Assembly (NCBI GenBank): GCA_934378195.1
Contig: CAKRPO010000034.1
Span: forward strand, 1-26,755
Length of the DNA: 26,755 bases
From: an uncultured Blautia sp.
GTDB lineage: Bacteria > Bacillota > Clostridia > Lachnospirales > Lachnospiraceae
Direction: 5' to 3'
Shown: positions 15,544 through 23,184 of the stretch, in pieces
How positions within the stretch are numbered: the stretch's first letter is position 1
How the letters are laid out: each line of letters starts with the position of its first letter
Position numbers and translations under genes: made by a program
The notes under the pieces: generated by a model
What the model was told of the DNA's origin: nothing
The model's database searches: none
What the model saw: the letters and a program-made list of their open reading frames with translations, nothing else

Positions 15544-15721
15544 ATCTCAGTCGAGAAGACTCCCACCTTTTTCAGGTGGTGAGTAATGGCAAATTTGTCT
15601 CAGTGGGAGTTCAATCTCCGACTGAGATAAACGCTCCGCGAGGATGCGCAGTGATTCTGTAAAGAATATGTCAGCTTATGCTGACCAGAATCACGCGCCA
15701 AGTCTCACGGATGTTCGACTT
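15541..15721 (-). ncRNA. Candidate structured RNA or transposon-end remnant, multi-hairpin
   Basis: This region after the glucosaminidase gene is dense in perfect pairings. TTTATCTCAGTCG (15541-15553) pairs with CGACTGAGATAAA (15619-15631) and encloses a hairpin (15559-15568 with 15574-15584, one bulge). A nested hairpin pairs GTGATTCTG (15651-15659) with CAGAATCAC (15686-15694) and GTCAGC with GCTGAC (670-675 and 680-685 past 15000), extended by GCGC on both sides. A short one pairs AAGTC with GACTT (15700-15721). The right arm at 15619 can instead pair locally with 15598-15609. On the plus strand the CCCACCT..AGGTGGTGAGT hairpin resembles IS200/IS605 ends, but no tnpA or tnpB is present. 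Function is unknown; strand is inferred from flanking transcription. Confidence 0.5.
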
Positions 15722-15730
15722 GAACAATGC

Positions 15731-16651
15731 TTACTCTTCTTTCAGATCACTGAGCAATTTTCTTAGTTTCTCTCCATAATCAGAGCCAGCTGCCCAGCCA
15801 CCTCCATTCGGGTTTTCCTGCTGTCCAAGCCATTCTACATATGGAGCACTTCCTCTTGTCACCATACAAAATCGGGTATCTACGCAGTCCTGACTCAATG
15901 CTTCTTCACATGCATACGCCTTAAGGTGCTGCACCTGTGCGCGAATTCCTGTACGTACATCCGGGTAGGAAACTCCGGCAACACCCTCTCCGGTTGTTCC
16001 AATTCCTGCAAAATTATACTGCGCAGCTCCTGAATCACCGCCATACTGCAGCCATCCGGTCTCCAGCATAGCCTGTTCAAAAACAACTTCTCCACGAACA
16101 CCTTCCGCATTTGCTTCTTCCAGAATGATCGTGCAAAAGTCATCAATTGCTGCAGCTCCACCATCTTTCAATACTGCGGAAGGATATTCAACACCCTGTT
16201 CTTCGTACTGTGAAGTCATTTGTGCCAGGGAAACTGTCGTATCTCCCATGATCGTATAATATCCGTAAGTATTATCTGTCGAATCATCGATAAAATCCGG
16301 ATCTGAAGTGAAGTCCGGTGCTTTCAGACCGGCAGGCTTATGGATCTGCCCTTCTCCGGAATGATCTGCCTCAGTGCTGTCTGATGCTGTGTCAGAACTG
16401 CCGAAGACACTATCCGACACACTTTCTTCTTTTCCTGTATCTTGATCTGCATATGCAGAGTTGTTTTCATTTTTATCTGTGACTATTTCTGTATTATTCG
16501 TTTCAACAATTACTATATTTTTATCTGAATTCTGTGAAATAACTTCATTTACTCCTGTATCCCCAGATGCCAGACAAGGTGCCCCTGTGATAAGGGCACC
16601 TGTCAGTATTATCTGAAAACAAAAGAGCATTGCTTTTTTGTTTCTGATCAT
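15731..16651 (-). CDS. Secreted glucosaminidase-domain protein (GH73-like peptidoglycan hydrolase)
   Basis: This predicted exported enzyme would cleave peptidoglycan glycan strands. The 306-residue product begins with a signal peptide (MIRNKK, a hydrophobic run to about 25, and a likely cut near 28-30). A low-complexity acidic, Ser/Thr/Asp-rich linker follows to about residue 130, with no hydrophobic span. The C-terminal domain (about 140-303) has FEQAMLETGW with the likely catalytic Glu197, then YNFAGIG (212-218) and YPDVRTGIRAQVQHL, as in the LytG/FlgJ glucosaminidase group. The ATG overlaps the folD stop in an ATGA arrangement, with AAAGG nearby, implying translational coupling. A cell-wall enzyme is an odd partner for folD. 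The native substrate and timing are unknown. Confidence 0.88.
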   Translation of the reverse strand: MIRNKKAMLFCFQIILTGALITGAPCLASGDTGVNEVISQNSDKNIVIVETNNTEIVTDKNENNSAYADQDTGKEESVSDSVFGSSDTASDSTEADHSGEGQIHKPAGLKAPDFTSDPDFIDDSTDNTYGYYTIMGDTTVSLAQMTSQYEEQGVEYPSAVLKDGGAAAIDDFCTIILEEANAEGVRGEVVFEQAMLETGWLQYGGDSGAAQYNFAGIGTTGEGVAGVSYPDVRTGIRAQVQHLKAYACEEALSQDCVDTRFCMVTRGSAPYVEWLGQQENPNGGGWAAGSDYGEKLRKLLSDLKEE

Positions 16652-17502
16652 CCATTAACCTTTCTCATTGCAGCTTCTACTACATGTCCTACCAGAACAG
16701 ATGTGGTAACACTTCCAACACCGCCCGGTACAGGAGTGATGGCATCAACGATTGGCTCAACTGCTGCGTAATCAACATCTCCGCAAAGCTTGCCTTCTGC
16801 ATTTACGTTGATACCTACATCGATGATTGTCTGTCCTTCTTTGACGTAATCAGCCCCAACAACACCTGCACGGCCTGCTGCTACGATCACGATATCTGCT
16901 TCTCTTGCTACAGACGGCATATCTACAGTTCTTGTGTGGCAGATGGTTACGGTTGCGTTTTTCTTAACCAGCATCATTGCTGCCGGTTTGCCAACTACAA
17001 GGCTTCTTCCGATAACAACTGCTTTCTTACCTGTGCAGTCGATTCCGTAATGATCCAGGATTTCCATACAAGCCTGTGGTGTACATGGAGGGAAACCGAT
17101 CTTTTTGCCTGTATAAACACCGGACATGGAAAGGTCTGTCATACAGTCAACGTCTTTTTCTGCTGCAAGTGCATTTTCGATCACTGCCTGATCCAGATGT
17201 TTCGGCAGCGGACGGAACAGAAGAACGCCATGGATATGGTCGTCTTTGTTTACTTTGTCAATTGTTGCAAGAAGTTCTTCCTGTGTTACATCTCCTGGAA
17301 GAAGAATTTTTTCACATGCAACACCAAGTGTTTCGCAACGTTTGGTTGCTCCCTTTTCATAAGAAATATCACTTGGATTTTCGCCTACACGGATGATACA
17401 CAGAGTCGGATTAACACCTTTACTCTGTAACTCAGCTACATTTGCTTTGATTCTTTCATTCAATGCTGCTGTTACTTCTTTACCTAATAACTGCTTTGCC
17501 AT
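16648..17502 (-). CDS. folD: Methylenetetrahydrofolate dehydrogenase, FolD family (cyclohydrolase residues lost)
   Basis: This enzyme interconverts methenyl-THF and methylene-THF with NAD(P)(H) in the methyl branch of acetogenesis. I chose the ATG at 17502 (284 residues, MAKQLLGK) over the one at 17523, because GGAGG falls between them, ten bases before 17502. Visible motifs are PPCTPQACMEILDHYGID, the nucleotide loop IGRSLVVGKP (164-173) and TPVPGGVGSVTT (256-267). In the cyclohydrolase site the Tyr is present (Y48) and so is the Asp (KDVD, 116-119). However, the catalytic Lys aligns with Ala52, and the Gln of the VQLPLP motif aligns with Phe96 (LFRPLP). The adjacent fchA can supply cyclohydrolase activity. 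A dehydrogenase-only enzyme is therefore likely. Confidence 0.95.
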   Translation of the reverse strand: MAKQLLGKEVTAALNERIKANVAELQSKGVNPTLCIIRVGENPSDISYEKGATKRCETLGVACEKILLPGDVTQEELLATIDKVNKDDHIHGVLLFRPLPKHLDQAVIENALAAEKDVDCMTDLSMSGVYTGKKIGFPPCTPQACMEILDHYGIDCTGKKAVVIGRSLVVGKPAAMMLVKKNATVTICHTRTVDMPSVAREADIVIVAAGRAGVVGADYVKEGQTIIDVGINVNAEGKLCGDVDYAAVEPIVDAITPVPGGVGSVTTSVLVGHVVEAAMRKVNG

Positions 17503-17571
17503 TTTTATATTTCCTCCGCTCATATTACGTCACCAGATACTTGTGGAAACTCCACCCTACTCTGACAACAT

Positions 17572-18201
17572 TTATTTTAATCTGCCAAGAACACTTTCGA
17601 ATGTTTCATCTGCAATCTTTGTATATTTCTCAAGCATTGCATCTGCTTTCTTGTTGAGTTCTTCTGCGTATTCTCTGTTTGCCATGGATTTGGTGTTGAT
17701 ATATACGTTCAGGCTTGCTCCCTGTAATGCTGCTTTGCAGAAAGCTGCTCCAACACCTGCATCACTGATTGCCAGTTTGGATCCTTTTGCAGCAAACTCT
17801 ACAATAAGATCAATTGCTTCACAACATTTTTCCATGATTTCCATCGGAACAGAGCATGCATCTTTCAGCACGATTTCCATAACACGTGCTTTCTCAGCCT
17901 TTTCTTCCTCTGTTTCTCTCGGCATACCATATGCTTTGGAGAGTGGCTCAAAGACTTCTGCGTCTCTTTCGATCAGACGAAGGAAATCTTTCTGAAGCTG
18001 GTCGCATTTTGCTTTCAGCTCCCACATTTCATCTTCTACATCCGCGTATTTCTTTTTACCTACAGTAAGGCTGCCTACCATGTTGCCAAGTGCAGTTCCA
18101 ACTGCACCAACTAATGCGGAAGCTCCACCGCCACCCGGTACCGGGGCTTTGGATGCGAGTACTTCAACGAATTCTGTGCATGTACTTGTTGAAAATCCCA
18201 T
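17572..18201 (-). CDS. fchA: Methenyltetrahydrofolate cyclohydrolase (cyclodeaminase/cyclohydrolase family)
   Basis: This enzyme is predicted to hydrate methenyl-THF to formyl-THF or the reverse, between Fhs and FolD in the methyl branch. The 209-residue all-helical product has the family signature APVPGGGGASALVGAVG (19-35) and the GSKLAISDAGVGAAFCKAAL segment near 145-165. Length is the norm for the stand-alone form (about 200-215). AGGAGG lies eight bases before the ATG. It sits 69 bp before folD, and fhs is the next gene upstream across a repeat element. The alternative is formiminotetrahydrofolate cyclodeaminase from histidine breakdown; the fhs-folD context and a FolD lacking key residues favour the cyclohydrolase role. 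Confidence 0.9.
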   Translation of the reverse strand: MGFSTSTCTEFVEVLASKAPVPGGGGASALVGAVGTALGNMVGSLTVGKKKYADVEDEMWELKAKCDQLQKDFLRLIERDAEVFEPLSKAYGMPRETEEEKAEKARVMEIVLKDACSVPMEIMEKCCEAIDLIVEFAAKGSKLAISDAGVGAAFCKAALQGASLNVYINTKSMANREYAEELNKKADAMLEKYTKIADETFESVLGRLK

Positions 18202-18270
18202 TTTTTTCTCCTCCTGAAAAAAAGTGGTCCAATTAAAAGGTGCTTTTTTTCTTATTATTTTTATATTTTT

Positions 18271-18326
18271 ACAGGATCAGTCCTGTATACCTGTTGATAG
18301 GCATAGGATAAATCCTAATACCTGTT
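18271..18326. promoter_or_regulatory. Short hairpins and a direct repeat before fchA (function unclear)
   Basis: This part of the 424-bp gap between fhs and fchA has a small hairpin, ACAGGA-TCAG-TCCTGT (18271-18286). A nine-base direct repeat ATACCTGTT occurs at 18287-18295 and 18318-18326. Between the copies is a second small hairpin, TAGGA-TAAA-TCCTA. No tract of T follows, so it does not look like a terminator. It could be an operator or part of the neighbouring repeat. I see no strong promoter for fchA. Confidence 0.3.
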
Positions 18327-18345
18327 CATATTTGGAAATATGAGC

Positions 18346-18580
18346 AAACCTGCGAGGGGAGGGTGCTCACAGTTGCGAAGGCCGCTCTCCCCTCGCGCTC
18401 CCCACCGGGCCACGCAGTCCGGTAATATTCTGCATCGGTTGTCAACGTTACCTGTCGATACCAACACCACATACTCCCTGGCTCCCGGTATAAGAAACTT
18501 TTCAGCGTGGCCAAGCAGGGGGAGTCTGAGGGGGACCTTCGGCCTTCGCAACTGTGAGATGGTCCCCCTCAGGGTTTTCT
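18346..18580. repeat. BIME-like inverted-repeat element between fhs and fchA
   Basis: Two GC-rich hairpins face each other. The first pairs GCGAGGGGAG (18352-18361) with CTCCCCTCGC (18387-18396). The second pairs CTGAGGGGGACC (18526-18537) with GGTCCCCCTCAG (18561-18572). Their loops carry an 18-base sequence in opposite orientation, CTCACAGTTGCGAAGGCC (18366-18383) and its exact complement (18541-18558). Between them GGCCACGC (18408-18415) pairs with GCGTGGCC (18505-18512). Base composition differs sharply from the neighbours. Small open frames inside (for example 18315-18608, minus) are by-products. The paired-repeat layout resembles bacterial interspersed mosaic elements. It splits two genes of one pathway, so it may have been inserted there. 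Confidence 0.75.
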
Positions 18581-18603
18581 TGATTGCCAAATCATTGGCG
18601 GTG

Positions 18604-18622
18604 TACAAGGAAGTTCCTTGTA
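18604..18622 (-). terminator. Stem-loop directly after fhs
   Basis: TACAAGGA and TCCTTGTA form a perfect 8-bp stem with a three-base loop, three bases past the fhs stop codon. There is no T-tract, so it is more likely an mRNA 3'-end stabiliser or weak terminator than a full one. Confidence 0.4.
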
Positions 18623-18625
18623 TAT

Positions 18626-20311
18626 TTAGAAAAGTCCTGTGATCTTACCAGTCTCGTCTACATCAATTCTCTCTGCAGCCGGTACTTTCGGCAGACCTGG
18701 CATAGTCATAATCTCACCTGTCAGGGCTACGATGAATCCTGCACCTGCGGAGATCTTCAGGTTACGTACAGTAACTTCGAAGTCTGTCGGTGCACCAAGT
18801 TTGGTCTGGTCATCTGTCAGGCTGTACTGTGTCTTAGCTACGCAGATCGGGCAGTTGCCAAATCCGAGTGCTTCAAGCTGTTTTGCCTGTTTCTGGGCAT
18901 TTGCTGTCAGAACAACTCTCTTACCGCCGTATACTTTCTGTACGATCTGGTTCAGTTTGTCTTCGATAGAACCTTCCAGTTCGTATGCATAGGAGAAGTC
19001 ATTCGGCTCTTCAACCAGACGAAGAACTTCTTCTGCAAGTTTCACTCCACCTTCGCCGCCTTTTGCCCATACTTCGGAAAGAGCAACATTTACGCCGAGT
19101 TCTTTACATTTTGCTTCTACCAGGTCAAGCTCTGCCTTGGTATCTGTCGGGAATGCATTGATAGCAACTACACAAGGAAGTTTGTATACGTTCTTGATGT
19201 TGCTTACATGTTTCAGAAGGTTTGGAAGTCCTTTTTCCAGTGCTTCCAGATTTTCGTTGTTGAGGTCAGCTTTTGCTACACCACCGTTGTATTTCAGGGC
19301 ACGTACAGTAGCTACGATAACAACTGCGCTTGGATGCAGTCCTGCCATACGGCACTTGATATCCAGGAATTTCTCAGCACCAAGGTCTGCACCGAATCCA
19401 GCCTCTGTGATGGTGTAATCAGCAAGCTTCATACACATTTTGGTTGCTGTTACGGAGTTACATCCATGAGCGATGTTTGCGAACGGTCCACCATGAACAA
19501 TTGCCGGAACGTGTTCCAGAGTCTGAACGAGATTCGGTTTCAGGGCATCTTTCAGAAGTGCTGTCATAGCACCTTCTGCATGAAGATCACCAGCTGTTAC
19601 CGGTTTCTGCTCAGAAACTTTACCATATGTATATCCAATGATAATTCTGGAAAGTCTTTCTTTCAGGTCTGTGATATCACTTGCAAGACAGAGAACAGCC
19701 ATGATCTCGGATGCAACAGTGATGTCATATCCGTCTTCACGAGGCATACCGTTTGTTCTTCCGCCAAGTCCGTCTACTACATTACGAAGCTGACGGTCAT
19801 TCATATCTACACATCTCTTCCATGTGATCTTTCTCGGGTCGATGTTCAGAGCGTTACCCTGGAAGATATGGTTATCGATCATTGCTGCAAGAAGGTTGTT
19901 TGCTGCACCGATCGCATGGAAGTCACCTGTGAAATGAAGGTTGATGTCTTCCATCGGAACTACCTGTGCATAGCCGCCGCCTGCTGCGCCGCCTTTCACA
20001 CCGAATACCGGTCCAAGGGATGGCTCACGCAGAGCAACCATAACATTTTTGCCAAGCTTCTGCATTGCATCTGCAAGACCTACTGTTGTAGTAGTTTTTC
20101 CTTCACCGGCCGGTGTCGGGTTGATTGCTGTCATAAGAATCAGCTTGCCGTCCTTTTTGTCACTTTCTTTCAGAAGATTGTAATCAATTTTTGCTTTGTA
20201 TTTACCGTACTGCTCCAGATATTTGTCATCAATACCTGCTTTTTCTGCAATCTTTGTGATTGGCAGCATTTCGCACTCCTGTGCAATTTCGATGTCACTT
20301 TTGAATCCCAT
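18626..20311 (-). CDS. fhs: Formate--tetrahydrofolate ligase
   Basis: This enzyme condenses formate with tetrahydrofolate using ATP, the entry of formate into the methyl branch of the Wood-Ljungdahl pathway. The start at 20311 (561 residues, [10 protein letters not shown]) is chosen because AAGGAGGTAAC lies about eight bases before it; a longer frame from 20338 would overlap the previous gene and has no ribosome site. The P-loop-like [12 protein letters not shown] is at 65-76, followed by [21 protein letters not shown] and the [12 protein letters not shown] segment, all diagnostic of the family. Length agrees with the usual 555-560 residues. It follows the DUF3786 gene by 17 bp and is separated from fchA by a repeat element. 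Confidence 0.98.
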   Translation of the reverse strand: MGFKSDIEIAQECEMLPITKIAEKAGIDDKYLEQYGKYKAKIDYNLLKESDKKDGKLILMTAINPTPAGEGKTTTTVGLADAMQKLGKNVMVALREPSLGPVFGVKGGAAGGGYAQVVPMEDINLHFTGDFHAIGAANNLLAAMIDNHIFQGNALNIDPRKITWKRCVDMNDRQLRNVVDGLGGRTNGMPREDGYDITVASEIMAVLCLASDITDLKERLSRIIIGYTYGKVSEQKPVTAGDLHAEGAMTALLKDALKPNLVQTLEHVPAIVHGGPFANIAHGCNSVTATKMCMKLADYTITEAGFGADLGAEKFLDIKCRMAGLHPSAVVIVATVRALKYNGGVAKADLNNENLEALEKGLPNLLKHVSNIKNVYKLPCVVAINAFPTDTKAELDLVEAKCKELGVNVALSEVWAKGGEGGVKLAEEVLRLVEEPNDFSYAYELEGSIEDKLNQIVQKVYGGKRVVLTANAQKQAKQLEALGFGNCPICVAKTQYSLTDDQTKLGAPTDFEVTVRNLKISAGAGFIVALTGEIMTMPGLPKVPAAERIDVDETGKITGLF

Positions 20312-20328
20312 AAAAGTTACCTCCTTTT

Positions 20329-21030
20329 TTATACACATTTCGCGTAAGACTTCAGTGATCCAATGATCACGTCTCCCATGACAGCCATGTCTTCTGCCTG
20401 GAAGGATACCGGGAAATTATCTGAAAACAGAATCTGTGAGGACGGTGGGAACTCATCGTCTCCTTCCCACAAAATCATCTGGACCAGATAATCCGGAAAA
20501 ATTTCCAGCTGGTAAGCAATGTCACCGTGCTGTACAGGTTCGCAATGCATGTGTTCCATGATTGCCCGGAAATCTTTGATACGATTACCATAGGAGAATG
20601 CCAGTCGTTTGATGCAGCGTCCATCAAACTGGCGAAGATATACCTCACCCCACGGCATTTCTCTGTAAGTCTTAAATTTACCGGTGCCCTGTGCTGCGGC
20701 ACCATTTAACAGAAATCGGATTGTCAGAGTCCTGGCATAAGTCATGGTTTCCAGAGGGTAGAATCCCATATCATCCTCTTCATGACTGACCTGAAAATCC
20801 GGCCAGGAAATCTGATAGACCGTTCCAAGAAATTTCAAAGTAAAATACTTCTGTTCTTCATTGTAAGAAATGCCAAGCCTTGTGGCTATTTCCTTCGGAT
20901 CAGCTTCCTGGTACTGGCTCAGATAATGTTCCCACGGGAGACGCTCCTTGCTGTCTTTTCCATATCCCAGTTTATCTCCTACAGACTCCATTTCTGCCAG
21001 ATCAAATGTTGTTTTTACGTCAGAACTCAT
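20329..21030 (-). CDS. DUF3786 domain protein of unknown function in the acetogenesis cluster
   Basis: A 233-residue soluble protein with no signal peptide or membrane span. The pattern of its middle ([45 protein letters not shown], in segments near residues 33-77) and of its C-terminal half ([14 protein letters not shown]) fits the DUF3786 family, whose biochemical function I do not know. There is no Cys-rich cluster motif and no obvious catalytic motif. It is 80 bp after acsV, with AGAGGTG before the ATG, and 17 bp before fhs, so it is very likely co-transcribed with Wood-Ljungdahl genes. A role linked to corrinoid or methyl-transfer chemistry is suggested by position only. Confidence 0.8.
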   Translation of the reverse strand: MSSDVKTTFDLAEMESVGDKLGYGKDSKERLPWEHYLSQYQEADPKEIATRLGISYNEEQKYFTLKFLGTVYQISWPDFQVSHEEDDMGFYPLETMTYARTLTIRFLLNGAAAQGTGKFKTYREMPWGEVYLRQFDGRCIKRLAFSYGNRIKDFRAIMEHMHCEPVQHGDIAYQLEIFPDYLVQMILWEGDDEFPPSSQILFSDNFPVSFQAEDMAVMGDVIIGSLKSYAKCV

Positions 21031-21110
21031 AACACACCTCTTCTAAGTTATTAAACAAAAAGCTTTATCATGCAGGCATGAACAGCATTTATATTTTTAG
21101 CCCCTGGCTA

Positions 21111-23039
21111 TCATCTTTGATGCACATTAGGGAACATGGATGCATCGGTATGTGGGATAAAGCATGCTCCCACAAATTCGTCCATGTAAGTTGGAACTGT
21201 AGAAAGTTCCATATATGTCATGTTTGATGCAAGCTCATAAGTTTTCTTTTCTGCTGCTGTGGAAAGAAGCATCAGATACGCACCTGTCAGTGAGGAGTTA
21301 CCAATATAATGGAACTTCTCAAGTGGAACATCCGGGAACATTCCGATATTGACTGCATTCTGCATATTGATTCCGCTACCGATACCACCGGCAACATAGA
21401 CATCATCAATCATGGATACATCGAAATCAAGAGAAGACAGCATTGTACGGATTGCAGAGAAAATTGCTCCTTTTGCACGGATGAAGTTATCGATATCTAC
21501 TTCTGTGATCTCGACATCCTTCACAGATCCTGCCTCTTCCTCAAATGCAATCACATAACTTCCCATTCCATAATGGTCGTGACGGACTCTCTTTCCTTCA
21601 CGGACAAATTTACCTTTTGGATTGATGATTCCTGTCATAAACAGTTCACTGATCACATCAATGATACCTGAACCGCAGAGACCAACCGGTTTGGTTCCAG
21701 GTTCGCCAACTACTTTGTAAGCAGGCTCCATCGTTTCTTTATCAATCGTACATGCTTCGATGGCACCATCTGTCGCACGCATACCGCAGCTGATATCTCC
21801 ACCCTCAAATGCCGGTCCGGCAGAACATGCACAGCTCATCATGAAATCAGAGTTTCCAAATACAAGCTCTCCATTAGTACCAAGGTCAATAAACAATGAA
21901 AATTCCGGTCGATTCCAGATCATACTTACCAAAGTACCTGCTGTGATATCACCGCCTACATAGCTTCCGATATTCGGAGCCATGATGATGTGTGCATCTT
22001 TGTTGATCTCAATTCCAACATCTGACGCAAACAGAGAGTTTGTTTTAAAGAATGCCGGAATATAGGGTTCTGTACGCAGGTAATCTGCATTAATTCCTGC
22101 AAACAGATGATTCATCGTCGTATTGGATGCCACACACATACGATAAATCTGGTTTTCCGGGAGATGAATACTTCTGCACATCTCATGAATCATCGGATTG
22201 ATCGTCTCTTTGATCACAGCATCCTGTAATTTCTTGATTCCACCTGGTTTGGTCGTCTCAATGATACGGTTGATAACATCCGCACCATAACGGATCTGAC
22301 CATTACCGGAAGAGCTCTTGGCAAGGATTTCACCGGTCGCCATATCAATGATCACAGCAGAAACCGTCGTTGTACCGATATCCACTGCAAGACCGCCCAT
22401 GATCACATCTTCTTTGCTGTCAAAAATGTCATATACAAACATATCGTTTGGTGTAACGCGAACGACACACTTCACAGAAAATTTGCTTGCACGAAGAACA
22501 TCCGGAAGTTTGCGAAGAACGGTATACGGAACTCTGATCCTGTTCAGGTTCATAAATTTCCGAAGTGCTCTTGTCAGTCTCTCTACATCCGGCATCGTAT
22601 CATCCAGAGTAGGCTCACTCATCTGAAGTTCTACAACTTCCAGACTGTTTCTTAACTGAATTCCGGTTTCTTCAACCTGATTTTTTGCTTTTTCAAAAAT
22701 TGCAATTTCTTCTTTGGAACTTAAGTCAGCCACTTTCATTCTGCTCTTGTAAGCAGATGCAATGTCTGGTACAAGTACTTCCACATCCGCGCAGATTTTG
22801 CTCATACATGCCAGACGCCATCCTTTTTCAAATTCTTCATCAGAAATATGAAGAGTTTTCTTTGAGTCCAGTTCTCCGCCTTTTAACTGCACCCGACACT
22901 TTCCGCAGGCTCCGTTTCCGGAACATGGTGCATCGATTGCCACATTAGCACCACGTGCAACCTCCAGCAGATTATCCCCCGCATTGGCAAATGCTTCTAC
23001 CTCACTGCCATTTTCAAATGCAAATGTCACCTTAAACAT
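21111..23039 (-). CDS. acsV: Reductive activator of the corrinoid iron-sulfur protein (RACo/AcsV)
   Basis: This ATP-dependent ferredoxin-like activase returns inactive Co(II) corrinoid protein to Co(I) so that methyl transfer can continue. The 642-residue product starts with a [2Fe-2S] ferredoxin domain (C39, C45, C48, C78). A linker of about 110 residues follows, then an ASKHA-type domain (DUF4445) with GLAVDIGTTTVSA (216-228), VASNTTMNHLFAG, FIDLGTNGELV, CSAGPAFEGGDISCGM and YVAGGIGSG. This order is that of RACo proteins. AAGGTGG precedes the ATG. It follows acsE, but a terminator-like palindrome lies between them, so its expression may be partly separate. Related activators for other methyltransferases are possible; the acs context favours AcsV. 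Confidence 0.93.
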   Translation of the reverse strand: MFKVTFAFENGSEVEAFANAGDNLLEVARGANVAIDAPCSGNGACGKCRVQLKGGELDSKKTLHISDEEFEKGWRLACMSKICADVEVLVPDIASAYKSRMKVADLSSKEEIAIFEKAKNQVEETGIQLRNSLEVVELQMSEPTLDDTMPDVERLTRALRKFMNLNRIRVPYTVLRKLPDVLRASKFSVKCVVRVTPNDMFVYDIFDSKEDVIMGGLAVDIGTTTVSAVIIDMATGEILAKSSSGNGQIRYGADVINRIIETTKPGGIKKLQDAVIKETINPMIHEMCRSIHLPENQIYRMCVASNTTMNHLFAGINADYLRTEPYIPAFFKTNSLFASDVGIEINKDAHIIMAPNIGSYVGGDITAGTLVSMIWNRPEFSLFIDLGTNGELVFGNSDFMMSCACSAGPAFEGGDISCGMRATDGAIEACTIDKETMEPAYKVVGEPGTKPVGLCGSGIIDVISELFMTGIINPKGKFVREGKRVRHDHYGMGSYVIAFEEEAGSVKDVEITEVDIDNFIRAKGAIFSAIRTMLSSLDFDVSMIDDVYVAGGIGSGINMQNAVNIGMFPDVPLEKFHYIGNSSLTGAYLMLLSTAAEKKTYELASNMTYMELSTVPTYMDEFVGACFIPHTDASMFPNVHQR

Positions 23040-23118
23040 GCGGTAACCACCTTTCTCGCCTCGTGAATATTCTTGTCTTTCAGCTGTGGCGTTGGGCGTC
23101 AGACTTATTAATATTTAT

Positions 23119-23157
23119 AAAAAAGGCCAGAGGCCGCGAAGCCTCCAGCCTTTTTTT
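23119..23157. terminator. Terminator-like palindrome between acsE and acsV
   Basis: An A-rich arm ending in GGC (23119-23127) pairs with GCC plus a T run (23148-23156). Inside, GAGGC (23130-23134) pairs with GCCTC (23141-23145) around a six-base loop, with a two-base mismatch between stems. On the minus strand five T follow the stem; the plus strand has seven. It begins 28 bp past the acsE stop and may partly terminate transcription before acsV. Confidence 0.75.
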
Positions 23158-23184
23158 ATCTACAGCCGTAAAAAGTCAGACTGA

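Noticed and set aside
15541..15631. Intact IS200/IS605 element or TnpB guide RNA locus
   Set aside because: Only an end-like hairpin is present. There is no tnpA or tnpB frame in the 457-bp gap or near it, so I kept it as a structured element of unknown origin.
18315..18608. Small minus-strand open frames in the fhs-fchA gap
   Set aside because: They span the inverted-repeat element; the coding pattern follows from the repeat sequence, and no ribosome site was seen.
20312..20338. Upstream start for fhs (nine extra codons)
   Set aside because: It would overlap the end of the DUF3786 gene and lacks a ribosome site, whereas AAGGAGG lies just before the ATG at 20311.
18584..20347. 587-codon open frame on the plus strand
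   Set aside because: It is fully antisense to fhs. The product is Cys- and Phe-rich with no domain pattern, a by-product of codon use on the other strand.
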